Translations under genes and position numbers: made by a program
Part shown: positions 53,949 through 64,000 of the stretch, piece after piece
Position numbering within the stretch: position 1 is the stretch's first letter
Layout: every line of letters starts with the position of its first letter
Notes under the pieces: model-generated
What the model saw: the letters and a program-made list of their open reading frames with translations, nothing else
The model's database searches: none
Told to the model about the DNA's origin: nothing
Assembly (NCBI RefSeq): GCF_905147045.1
Contig: NC_065910.1
Coordinates: 1,054,001 to 1,118,000, forward strand
Length of the DNA stretch: 64,000 bases
Direction of reading: 5' to 3'
From: Nymphalis io
Lineage: Eukaryota; Arthropoda; Insecta; Lepidoptera; Nymphalidae

Positions 53949-54350
53949 TTGCGCTGTTGGATCCTGTTAAAGAGGTCAGAAGGACATTATTACATCATCG
54001 TGATATTATCATATGGGACAAGACTACTACTAATTATACATAAGCGACCATTCCTTTATATTCAAATAGACACCATTTTTAGTATTCAAAATTGGGGCAT
54101 TTTTTCTAAAACGGCCTTAAAACGTCCAGAGTTAGAAAAGCGTATACAGTATGCCCATCAAGAATCCATTAGGATGTCGAATGCGTTGTTTCCGAACTAT
54201 TTTGTTCAACGTATTGTAACGAAACGAAACAGTAGGAATGCCAAAGGCCTTTTTGTTCGTGTTCCCTTCCGATGTTTCGGAGTCGATAGATTGTTTTTCG
54301 CTTGGTTAATTTTTCGTCTGGCTTCTATTGCAAAAACTGTATGGAGTTGA
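53949..54350 (+). other. 133-codon open frame, unknown, possibly non-coding
   Basis: The longest open frame outside recognised transposons. It has no ATG until codon 76 (54174), so only about 58 codons would follow an ordinary start; an exon read through from upstream is possible but no clear splice sites were identified. The N-terminal part is hydrophobic (HYYIIVILSYGTRLLLIIHK), the middle charged (KRPELEKRIQYAHQE), and the end basic and aromatic (KGLFVRVPFRCFGVDRLFFAW). No family recognised. It may be a decayed transposon exon or chance. Confidence 0.25.
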
Positions 54351-55569
54351 AATTCATTCAATGAAAGAGAATATTGAATCAGTTTCAATAGAATATATGA
54401 TTACAGTTGTCTGTTTTTCATTTTGTTCGGTAAACAATAAGAACTACTTGTGTATATTTTTTAATTAACATGCGATTCTATTGTCTTCGAGTTTTTAATT
54501 GGACTTTATTAATATTGAATATTTTTGCATATTTGAAATATTTAAACATTTAACATAAATTATAGGTAAATGTTGATAACATTTAAGCTCAAACATTCTG
54601 AGAATATACTGTTTTTCCATGGGATCTTTAGAAGTAAGCCGTGATTTTCGAACGTTTAACAGCACCGAGGGGAATATAACCCCTAAAATTACATTATCCC
54701 TTCAAGCTGATACTGAATGTTTTTAAAGCCACAACTTTTCTACGTGTTCGTATTATATGGTTTTTTATTGTAATGGATATTTTTGTATTTTAAATCGATG
54801 ACAGAAAATAATACTTATTGAAATTTAAGAGACTGCGTCTTGTTTTAGACATGTATAAATGGAAAATGCTGCATTAGTGGATTGAAATATGTTTAAAATA
54901 GGAATTTGCGTAAATCAAACGGTCGATTATCCTAGTTGAGAGCGTATTTCCTTATATTTATTATAATAGTATTATGTATGTTCCTCATAATAGAAACTTA
55001 TACCTTAGGATGTATTTAGTATTTTATTTAAACACTTTTTGTTTGAAGAATTGTAAAGTTTTCAGAGGACGGTAAAGTAACTTGGGTCGCTATATCCATT
55101 AACACAACATTACTAAAATATTTCTATTGTAATTATTTTTACTTATAGCAAACTTTATCGTATCAAATTTCACTTTTGACTTTGGTTTTATGTAACAAAT
55201 TGAATTCGCAGTATAATATTTAAGGTCACTATTTTAGTTCCCTCGAACTTAATAATAAATAGAAGGCCTGAAAATATTTCAATATAAAACTCTTAGCTTC
55301 TCTTTTCGTTATTGATATCATTCAGAGATACAAATGTTATCTCGGAAAGAATCATCTAAAAATTTCTCAAGACACAGTTACTTCGCAATGTGCTTCACCG
55401 TTCTATACAAGATAAATAAAACAGATTAAACACATAAAACTTGTATATTTGTTCTGACTATATCTATCGATCTCATGTCATTGCTCTCATGTAATACTCG
55501 TTAAAAGTCAAAAAAATCGTGGAACCAGTTATAATAATAATTTAATTGTAATATAAATTGGTGGATGAA
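54351..55569. other. AT-rich non-coding stretch
   Basis: No gene or repeat recognised. Confidence 0.4.
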
Positions 55570-55690
55570 AATAACTACGGAGTTTCTTGCCGGTATTTTT
55601 TTCAGTATAATACATTCCGAACCGGTGGTAGCTTTATATTTAATTCAATACTAAACATGATTGAAAACGCTTGTTTACTTAAATGATTTT
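55570..55690 (-). repeat. Repeat D copy
   Basis: In reverse: GAGTTTCTTGCCGGTATTTT, ATACATTCCGAACCGGTGGT, GAAAACGCTTGTTTACTTAA. Confidence 0.75.
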
Positions 55691-56364
55691 AATTATATTA
55701 GAACAAACACACAATTGGGTTACATGTGACAGGAAATATTTGCGGAGAGAAATTTTCGCGGAAAAAATGTGGTTTACGCCTAAAGTTTTTCATCGTTATA
55801 AAACGAATGAGTTTTATAAAAAAATCCCTAGTGACAAACTAGATTTTTTGTAAATATAATAAACCAGTTTTTGTCTCAATGACCCATGAATATTATAAAA
55901 TAGAAAAATGTAAACATTATAGAGGACATTTCACGATTTTTTCTATACAGAAATTTTTATTATTTTATGTTTTTAAGAAAACGCAACCCTTGATATTATA
56001 ATGCAGTTTACATACAATATTTTACTTTTAACTTGCATCTGGACTGACTCATACAGAATCAAATAAGAGATTGGCAATTTTGCTTTATACCCTTAACGAA
56101 ACGAACACCATCCTAACATGAACGTGGAAAATGTTTCACCCAGTGTCTATTATATACTCTATTTCTCTCTGGATTTTAGTTTTATTTTTTTCTACGGCTG
56201 TTTTATCAAGGTATGAAAGTATATTGGTATCGGCGTGTGTTTTCAAAGGGACTTGTATTTTTTATCCGAGTCATACTCTAATCGTTGGGTTGTTTACGAA
56301 AGTGAGTTTAGCGAAGGGTTCGGCTTCGTTAGTAGCGATAGAGTTTTAATAAAATAAATTAATA
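55691..56364. other. AT-rich non-coding stretch
   Basis: No gene recognised. A 72-codon frame at 56131-56349 has hydrophobic runs but no known motif. Confidence 0.35.
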
Positions 56365-56550
56365 ATCCTATTAATATTATATGTGAAAGTTTGTATGTTT
56401 GGGTGTTCGTTTTTCAATTACGCAAAAACGGCTCGATGTATTTAGATAAGATCTACCATCGATATAGCTTATATCCTGACTTAAAATATAGGCAGGCTAA
56501 CACCTGTCCTCCACCCACACGCGGACGAAGCCACAGGTGGAAGCGAGTTA
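56365..56550 (+). repeat. Dispersed repeat (GTGAAAGTTTGTATG type)
   Basis: TATTATATGTGAAAGTTTGT, AATTACGCAAAAACGGCTCG, ATATAGGCAGGCTAACACCT and ACACGCGGACGAAGCCACAG. Sequences of this plan are common lepidopteran non-autonomous repeats. Confidence 0.55.
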
Positions 56551-56889
56551 AATGTACAATTAAAATTTTTTTTATCATCATTATATAAACATAGAAATAT
56601 TTAATGGTTTTTCTTTATAGTTTAATTGCTTATTTAAATTTATTAGAAGAATAATACTTAATTATAATTAATTGTAAAAGTAAAAAAAAAGCAAATAGCA
56701 TATTATATGAAATAAATCTGATTTAATTTTCTCCGAATATGAATAACATTATTCGCTTAAGGAATATGTATTCTTAGTTACTTTGTGTACCTTTCAAAAA
56801 GTTTAAAAAATAATTGTTTGCCTAAAATCAAAAACGCAAAAAATTAAATAATGAGTACATATAATTCATTGCAAAAAAATTTGATTTTA
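56551..56889. other. AT-rich non-coding DNA
   Basis: Nothing recognised. Confidence 0.4.
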
Positions 56890-57115
56890 TGAATCCTTAC
56901 TAATATTATAAATGCGAAAGTGAGTTTATTTGTATGTTCGTTCGTTTATTACGCTTTCACGTCTTAACTACTGAACAAATCATCAATCAATTTTGCATAC
57001 AATCAGGGGAACTCAAAAGGACAAAGGTATCTAAAACCTCCCCTTCCCCCTCTCTTCACACGAGCGAAGCCGAAGGCGTAATCTATCCATATCCTTCGGT
57101 ATCCAATGTAATTTA
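56890..57115 (+). repeat. Dispersed repeat (GCGAAAGTGAGTTTATTTG type)
   Basis: TTACTAATATTATAAATGCG, CTTTCACGTCTTAACTACTG, ATCAATTTTGCATACAATC, CACGAGCGAAGCCGAAGGCG. Related to 2210-2300 and, in reverse, 60985-61145. Confidence 0.6.
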
Positions 57116-57284
57116 ACAGACAACGAGTGTCCACTATAATATCTAATACGCAAAAATAGTTTTTGGAACCATCCGATGTGACTGAAAATAGTTACTAATT
57201 ATTGTGTAAGCATCTTAGCGCTCAGTACACGGTAATTGCTAGCTGAGAGTTCGAGCGTCAGGTGACATCAGCGTTAGTATGTTA
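57116..57284. other. Non-coding DNA
   Basis: Nothing recognised. Confidence 0.4.
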
Positions 57285-57522
57285 TTTTTTATGTTATAGG
57301 TAGAAGGACGGGCAAATGGGCCTCCTGATGTTAAGTGGTCATTACCGCCCGTAGACATTGGCGATGTATGAAATATTAACCATTCCTTACATCGCAAATG
57401 TGCCACCAACCTTGAGAACGAAGATGTTAAGTCCCGTGTGCCTGTAGTTCCACTGGCTCACTCATCCTCAAACTGGAACGTAACAATACTAAGTATTGCT
57501 GTTTCGCTTTAGAATATCTGTT
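57285..57522 (-). repeat. SINE-A, moderately diverged copy
   Basis: GTTATAGGTAGAAGGACGGG, GGCCTCCTGATGTTAAGTGG, AATGTGCCACCAACCTTGAG, CTAAGTATTGCTGTTTCGC. The first 60 bases of the SINE are missing. Confidence 0.8.
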
Positions 57523-58590
57523 ATTGTAAGTGCGTTAATGTGTGCGTAAGATTGTTACATGAGCTCACATGTTTACAAATCAACTCTCGTGATTACCTTG
57601 GCACTCACATATAAAAAAATGTTTTATTATTGTATCCCTTATTACTAAACATTCTTATTTTGAATAAATTCTCACTCTGTACTCTGAGACATCAATGTTC
57701 ACAACACTGAATTATAGCTAATTTAACACGATGCAGCATGTGCCAAAACTGCAGCTATCACGATGGCGTGCTGTTAATCGTGTCATAAGAAATGAGTCAT
57801 TCACGAAGTTACAGCTTGCGTAGAACAGTTAATAGCTAGCTTATGTCATAGCTATGAGTTTGTGAGTTATAGACGCAGATATTATGTCGTCGGTTGTGTC
57901 GAGTAATTTTTGCTTGGCATCATTTTGTTTTGTATTTGTGTATTATGACTCGGATAAGTATTTTTGATAGATACTTTTCAAATAATAACTATTGCAAAAA
58001 AAAGTATACTATGTAACGTCCTTGATGTTAATTTATTTAAGAAGCATTTATATTATTGCCGGTACCAAAAAAAAAACTCAATCGCTTTTGCATTTATAAT
58101 ATAACTGGGTTAGGAAATTATTTTGTTCTTAAATACTAAAAATAGTTTAATATTTTAGATTATCAATAATTTACACAAATATTTCTCTCATTCTTTCATC
58201 AGTAATTTGATATTCGTAAGAAGAAAACAAAGCATTGTGTACATATACAACAATTTTTTAACATTTATTAGTAAGCCGGTTAGGGTCTTGTTACCAATTA
58301 TAATAGAAGTACGTAAGCCTCGTGCGGTGGTACCCCACCTTTAGCTGAGTCATAGTCAGAGGGGTAAATTACATACAAAGGGGTAGAGTCAGCAGAAAAT
58401 CTCTTATAATGTTATAAAAATGTATTTAGTACACTAAAGCTTGTACTGCTGTTGACGGCTCTTTATTAAAAGCCTTGTTTTATAAACTATGGTGGTCTTT
58501 ATAATTCAGTACGCAAGTAATAACATTGTTATGTCACCGTAAATTGCTTGTTTTACGTTGAATTTTAATATTGTATTGCAATTTTGCACA
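57523..58590. other. Non-coding stretch
   Basis: No gene or repeat recognised. Confidence 0.4.
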
Positions 58591-58593
58591 ATT

Positions 58594-58690
58594 GAGCCGA
58601 GATAGCGCAGTAGTTAAATCATCTGCACCGGTATATCGTGAGGAAACCTACACGTGTCGAATGAAATCTGTCATATATATGTTTGTTTGT
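58594..58690 (+). repeat. SINE-B, head and body fragments fused
   Basis: GAGCCGAGATAGCGCAGTAG (box A side) is joined to ATCGTGAGGAAACCTACACG; about 100 bases including box B are deleted. Confidence 0.65.
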
Positions 58691-60974
58691 AGTATATATA
58701 AACCATTGACCTACCATTAATTTACAAAGGACAGTTACCAATCAAAGACATTAAGCCAGTCGAATGAAAAATACAATGTTTTTACACGTAGATGTATGTA
58801 CTAGAATTTCTTCATTTTTGTGCTAGAAATCATTCTGTTTCAATGGATTGGTTTGATAAATGGCTCGATGACAATTCAATGCAGTGGATTGTGTCTATTT
58901 AGACGAAGCCAATATTGGATTTGCTTGGCTATTGGCTTCGTGTAAATGCACCATAAAAGATGAGTCCTTTGTCCAGCCAGTGGGATTTCACAGAGTTTTT
59001 GTTTTTGTTATCAATTTGAATGAGAAAATTTATAAAACGTTATATAAATCCATAGTTGCTTTTTTTATAATTACAGAAGAATATTGAGGCAAGGCCATTG
59101 TTGGGTAAGATGTACATATTAGTACTGAGATCTTTTACTGGTTGTTGATATGAAAAAAAAAAACGGTTTTTTTGGGAAAAGAATTCTTAAGTCATGCACC
59201 ACAAACCTATACCAAGTAACTCTGACCGCCGATTCTGCCATGTGAAATTCAATTTTCGACTATAAGAGTACATACAAGACACACTTATTGTTGTTATTAC
59301 TGAAATAAAATATAGTACTTTTGGATAAAGAAGCTTTCTAATGGTGAGTGAAATAATTAATATAATTGGTTCATTAGTGTTAGAGATTATCGATTACAGA
59401 TAAACAATTCTTTCCTCTTTTTAATATTAGTATAAATATAGATGAGAAAAAATGGCAAATGAATTTCTCAATTATAAGAATAATAACAATTTAGAAAGAA
59501 AATATGACATAATATATTAAAATTATGAATATAATATAACCGTTATTCAAACGAGTTACATTATTGTCGAGTTGTGAAAAGCATTCGATAAAATATACAA
59601 ATCAGATAAAACATTTTCAGAATTTTCTGTTAACATTTTGAATAACGCTCGAACATAACAGACTACTTCAGTTTGAATTTCGAACGAAACAAATGACAGC
59701 TAACGGGTGAGAGCCCGCGCTTGGCGGAATTCGAAAGACGAACGTTATTTTTTTCACGACGCCTCATTTTCTGACGCAAACAAGTGTAGAAGCACTTGTG
59801 TTTTTCGTGTTTTCACCTTTTTTCTAAGATATTTTTTTCCAGTTCTTTGTATGGGCGTAAGCGTTCACTTTCTATAATGTGTTGTCGGACTATCACAGCT
59901 GATTGCAATGTGTGAACGAAATTCCTTTGGACTTTTTTCCAATACCGATTTACTTTTTTTTCCAGATATCAAACGTTTTACGTGTATATGCCCCGATAGT
60001 AATGCCAACAATAAAGGAATAAGTCTCTTTTAATCAAAGGGTGCTTCAGAAAAAGGTTTTTCTGCCAGTCTGTTACAATAATTTTTTATATATGCTTAAA
60101 ATAAATACAAATGTCTGCTTGAATTTGTACTTCTATGTTGTGTTAAATTAAGATAAAATTGTTTAGATTAGTAATTTATTTTTAACCTCATCCAAATGGA
60201 GGCGCGTCATTGGAACTTGTTGCGAGACAACACATTTTTATATAACATATATACTATTTACATATAATTAAATATGGTGAGGAGGACAAAAACTCGGGTT
60301 GCTTCAACCCCTTTTACATTGTACACCGTTGGCGGTTTTCACGGTAGTGTTTTAAAGGCGAAAACGTGTAAGTAAATTCTTAATAAGAATGCAACGAGGC
60401 CATAAAAAATGTTAACTCAAAACGAAACGGCAAAGGTCTGTGGAAATGTGTGTTTTAAAAACATACATTTATATATATTCAACATAAATTTCCGTTTGCA
60501 AAGCTTCGAGGGATAGTTCTATATAATAATAAAATGATAGAATATAGCTTTTTTTGTTGCTCCTATTTTAAATAAAATGAGATAGTGTTACTCGTAGGTT
60601 TATCATAAGCTTATTAAAAAAAAATCTTTGTCATATTCGTTTTTTTAATATTTATTATAGAATCAGATATTGATTCGACATTTGCCATTATTCTAATAAA
60701 TTTAAAAGAGATAGATATAAAGACAGTTATGATTTGACATTTGATCTCGAAGGTGTGGGTTATTGATTGTATTATAAATATGGAAACACTATAAAAACCT
60801 TTTAAGCACAAATATTTATTTAGGAAAGCGGAGATTATATAAAGCAAAATTGCTAATCTTTCATTTGATTCTGTACGGTTAATGTTCAAATTTAAAAATA
60901 AAATATTACAAAACTACATATTTCCAAGGGTTGTTTGATAAAAAAACATAAACATTTATAATAATATAATCTTA
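58691..60974. other. AT-rich non-coding stretch
   Basis: More than 2 kb without a recognisable gene or repeat. 59690-59830 is somewhat GC-richer (GGGTGAGAGCCCGCGCTTGG) and contains the small inverted repeat CAAGTG TAGAAG CACTTG; purpose unknown. Confidence 0.4.
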
Positions 60975-61150
60975 ATATTTTCTTCGCCCGCGTATTAGAG
61001 GCAGGTGTTAAATTAGACACCCGATGTTCTTTTATTTACCCCAGACAAAGTGTATACAAAATGTCATGAAGTTTTAAGTAATTAAGACGGGAAATCGTAA
61101 CGAACAAACATACGAATAAACTCGCCTTCGCATTTATAATATTAATTTGG
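60975..61150 (-). repeat. Dispersed repeat, reverse copy
   Basis: TTCTTCGCCCGCGTATTAGA, GTATACAAAATGTCATGAAG, CGAATAAACTCGCCTTCGCA, TTTATAATATTAAT. Reverse counterpart of the unit at 56.9 kb. Confidence 0.55.
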
Positions 61151-61295
61151 ATTTTTTTAATTATTTTGAAAAGGTTTAACTAGGTACAAAAATGTAAAAT
61201 AATTGCATGTGAAATATAAGGTTTATTATTTATTTGATAAAGAAGGACTGACAAATAATGGTAGTAGTAAGTAGTCTGTTAATGTTTTTTGTCTA
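61151..61295. other. AT-rich non-coding DNA
   Basis: Nothing recognised. Confidence 0.4.
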
Positions 61296-61454
61296 CTGTC
61301 TGTTGGGCTAAGGCCTCCTCTCCCTTTTGAGGAGGTTTGGAGCTTATTCCACATGTGACAAAATTTAAATGAAATTAGACACATGCACCCTGCATGTTTC
61401 CTGACGATGTTTTCCTTTTCGATTTCAAGCACGAGACATAAACACAAATTATCC
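61296..61454 (-). repeat. SINE-B, older copy, left part
   Basis: TTGGGCTAAGGCCTCCTCTC, GGAGGTTTGGAGCTTATTCC, TTTCCTGACGATGTTTTCC, CGAGACATAAACACAAATT. Interrupted by the younger SINE-B that follows. Confidence 0.8.
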
Positions 61455-61760
61455 GTAACAGACTGTGAATGTCCCACTGCTGGGCTAAAGGCCTCCTCTC
61501 CTCTTTTTGAGGAGAAGGTTTGGAGCTTATTCCACCACGCTGCTCCAATGCGGGTTGGTGGAATACACATGTGGCAGAATTTCAGAATTTCATTGAAATT
61601 AGACACATGCAGGTTTCCTCACGATGTTTTCCTTCACCGTAAAGCACGAGATGAATTATAATCGCAAATTAAGCACATGAAAATTCAGTGGTGCGTGCCC
61701 GGGTTTGAACCCACGATCATCGGTTAGGATTCCCGCGTTCTTACCACTGGGCCATCTCGG
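61455..61760 (-). repeat. SINE-B, younger copy nested in an older one
   Basis: GTAACAGACTGTGAATGTCC at the left, GGGTTTGAACCCACGATCAT and GGGCCATCTCGGC at the right. AACACAAAT occurs at both flanks (61441-61449 and 61761-61769), likely the target duplication. Confidence 0.85.
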
Positions 61761-61885
61761 CAACACAAATAAAGCTCATGATAATTAATTAACACAAATT
61801 AAGCTCATGATAATTTAGTGATGCTTGAACCCACGATCATCGGGTAAGATTCACGCGTTTTGACCACCAAGCCATCTCGCCTCGG
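61761..61885 (-). repeat. SINE-B, older copy, right part (head)
   Basis: Two near-repeats of AACACAAATTAAGCTCATGA, then GCTTGAACCCACGATCATCG and AAGCCATCTCGCCTCGG. Continues 61296-61454. Confidence 0.75.
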
Positions 61886-61939
61886 TTAACGGGACATATG
61901 TTAAACGGCCACGGAAATTTCATTAGCAGTTTAAGTAAT

Positions 61940-62095
61940 ATTAGACGATGTTAACCATTCCCGTTACATTGACTAAGATTTTGCCTTGTCTGTAATACAC
62001 TGGCTCACCGGAAAAACTCAATATTGATATTTCAGAATAAAATAATTAATTAAAAGTTCCCACCTAGACCGGCTTGTTCAAAGCCTTAGGTAAAA
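61940..62095 (-). repeat. SINE-A, degraded fragment
   Basis: GACGATGTTAACCATTCCCG, TGTCTGTAATACACTGGCTC, CACCTAGACCGGCTTGTTCA, AAGCC. Confidence 0.6.
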
Positions 62096-63454
62096 AGTCA
62101 GTTATGTTTATAATATATTGTATACTCGTAGAACAAAAATAAGTTTATCTTTACTCAATATAAGTATTTCTTATGTAAATAAAATTATTAGACAAAAGTA
62201 AATCTTTACCTTACGTATTTACATATTTAATAAATTCAATATATTATTTAGTATGTATATATTCATGAAAATATGTATGTCTGTTTAAAGGAATTTACGG
62301 AATTCTGGAATGTATTTACCTAAAGCCATCAGATCTGATCCGGACGCATTTGTGGTATACGGTATATGAGCTACTCTTACAGATTGACTCCCTTCATATC
62401 CATATTACAGAGTACTTGCATATAGAGACAGTGTTTATTTTTTTGTTTCCTTAAAAATGATGAGATAAAAATGATTTTGAGAGAAGATATCATTATAAAA
62501 ATGGTTTTATAATGATATTTGGGACCTAGATGAAATATCCGTGGTTGGAAATTTTAAAAACATATTCGACAATACGCGCAACGAATATGCAATCCTTTAA
62601 TCATACCGCCATATTTGTTTTTAGCAATATAGCTCAGGTGAGTTTTTTTTTTAATTAGGATTTATAACTTGCACACAGGTACCTAAGGTTATGTGTAGTA
62701 TGTTTGTAAATGTCTCATTGCTAAGCAAGGATTCTCCTTTTAAGCTTTACGCTGATCCAATGAGGGTTGGTTGATGGTTGATGTTTTCATTCAACACAAG
62801 CAGTTTTCGACAGTTTTCTGCACCTCCACTATGTGTGCAACGTGATATATAAAGCAAGGTTATGTAAAGACTCCTATTAAAATATGTTTTTTAAATTTGA
62901 CTCTCAGGTATATATTTAAAACAGTCTTTTGTTTTGTTTAAATACTCAAATATATTATATATTCTCTGTACTCAAGTACTCTGCTCGAGCAAATATGAAA
63001 ATATTCATGATTCGACCAGATTTTCCTCTCGGCCAATGATTTTTAAATTTATCTTCGGTAAGGGAGTGTTTTTTCATACGAGTATGGGATAAAAAATAAA
63101 TTAGACTCCTATATCCCTCGGTTTGAATAAAATACGGTGTGGAATAAAACTTGGATGTCCGTTGATTTAACATTTTGTAAACGTATACCGGCATTGATGT
63201 ATTGCTAAGCCTTTTTTAACAGGCAATGGGGTTCAAAGGTGGGTTTTGTGTATAATTTCAAGTGTTTCGTACTTCTTTTAAGGTAAATTCTAACCTTAAC
63301 CCATATGGGTTCGTCGTTAATATATAAATAAAATCACCAGAAGAGGCTTACATATAAAATTCCAATTCAAGATTTCAATTCCAAGATTCTGATTAATTTA
63401 GTCTGATGCTGCTTGGAAATAACACTTGCAGGCCGGTAAAATATAACGTATATT
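62096..63454. other. AT-rich non-coding stretch
   Basis: 62715-62830 weakly recalls a reverse SINE-B (GTCTCATTGCTAAGCAAGG, GCTGATCCAATGAGGGTTGG). No gene seen. Confidence 0.4.
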
Positions 63455-63575
63455 CAAATTGGCGATGTAAGAAATGTTTAATATTTATTACAGTGCGCTT
63501 GTCTATGGGCGGTTTTGACAATTTTCCATCAGGTGGTACATTTGTCTACATGCCCATACACCTATTTTATATAAA
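63455..63575 (+). repeat. SINE-A, 3' fragment
   Basis: GGCGATGTAAGAAATGTTTA, CTTGTCTATGGGCGGTTTTG, CCATCAGGTGGTACATTTGT, TATATAAAAAA. Confidence 0.65.
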
Positions 63576-64000
63576 AAATATTTATCCTTTATTTTATCAA
63601 ATATAAATAGGCAAAGACATTACAGTACAGTACCTTTTTCCGTTTGTTTGACAACCAATTTTTTATTTGGTAGCGATTGAAGAGGTTATGTGTAGAAAAA
63701 AAATGTTCGAAACAAATGCCTATATGATTCCCTCGAATTTCATTTCAATAATGATTACTGTCGAATTTTTAATAATTGGCGAACGCTAGCTGTTTTAAAT
63801 ATATCAATGATGGAGTGCAAATATAATTTACTCTACGTGATACGTACACGTTGAAATAGAAAGAAACCTTATGTGATATAATGAATAAGAAGTTCAAATT
63901 GTTAAACGTCAGCATAACATTGGTAAAACTTTGTTTTCATCCAAAACTTTTCATTAATGTGTCACTTGAGAGTGAGAACGTGGCTCAAGTAATCTTCACT
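63576..64000. other. AT-rich non-coding DNA
   Basis: No gene or repeat recognised up to the end of the window. Confidence 0.4.

Noticed and set aside
59690..59830. GC-richer patch that might be a promoter or first exon
   Set aside because: No TATA/initiator arrangement, no ATG frame of useful length and no downstream exon could be identified.

Overview
This window looks like eukaryotic, insect DNA, most probably from a lepidopteran, and a butterfly such as a nymphalid is the best guess. The evidence is an AT-rich background with many TA microsatellites, no bacterial-style operons, and dispersed repeats of the kinds I associate with butterfly genomes (tRNA-headed SINEs, CR1/jockey-like, RTE-like and R1-clade LINEs, a Ty3/Gypsy LTR element). 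I cannot identify any host protein-coding exon, rRNA gene or functional tRNA gene, so the 64 kb is best read as an intron or intergenic, transposon-rich stretch.

Layout. 1-9026: AT-rich filler with a long TA microsatellite (876-922) and old repeat scraps. 9027-10355: an RTE-type LINE end with a SINE-A copy inside it, bounded by a possible 8-bp target duplication, next to an older SINE-A. 11100-12500: two decayed retroelement coding remnants. 12507-15197: a GC-rich, 5'-truncated R1-clade LINE (minus strand) sitting inside a SINE-A copy, followed by a second SINE-A. 16619-17330: 3' end of a CR1/jockey-like LINE. 17881-21003: three SINE-A copies, a SINE-C and a second RTE tail. 22264-26013: a nearly complete CR1/jockey-like LINE (endonuclease plus reverse transcriptase, two in-frame stops) lying within a SINE-A copy. 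27000-35660: scattered SINEs, a fresh 166-bp tandem duplication, and SINE-B copies with perfect target-site duplications. 35925-42032: a 5.8-kb Ty3/Gypsy element of the mdg1/412 type with identical 103-bp LTRs, inserted into a SINE-C with a 4-bp duplication. 42033-64000: mainly AT-rich DNA with degraded SINE and LINE fragments and nested SINE-B copies near 61.3-61.9 kb.

How the parts relate. The window is a record of nested insertion. RTE hosts SINE-A; SINE-A hosts both the R1-clade and the CR1/jockey-like LINE; SINE-C hosts the LTR element. The 3' end of SINE-A shares a short core and A-tail with the CR1/jockey-like LINEs, which suggests those LINEs supply its reverse transcriptase. The LTR element looks young (identical LTRs, clean duplication) yet carries an amber codon in gag and an altered reverse-transcriptase active site (YLDN). 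It also has an unusual small upstream reading frame with an N-myristoylation-like start and a membrane segment. Family names are assigned from motifs remembered, not from a search; repeat boundaries are usually good to about 5-15 bases.
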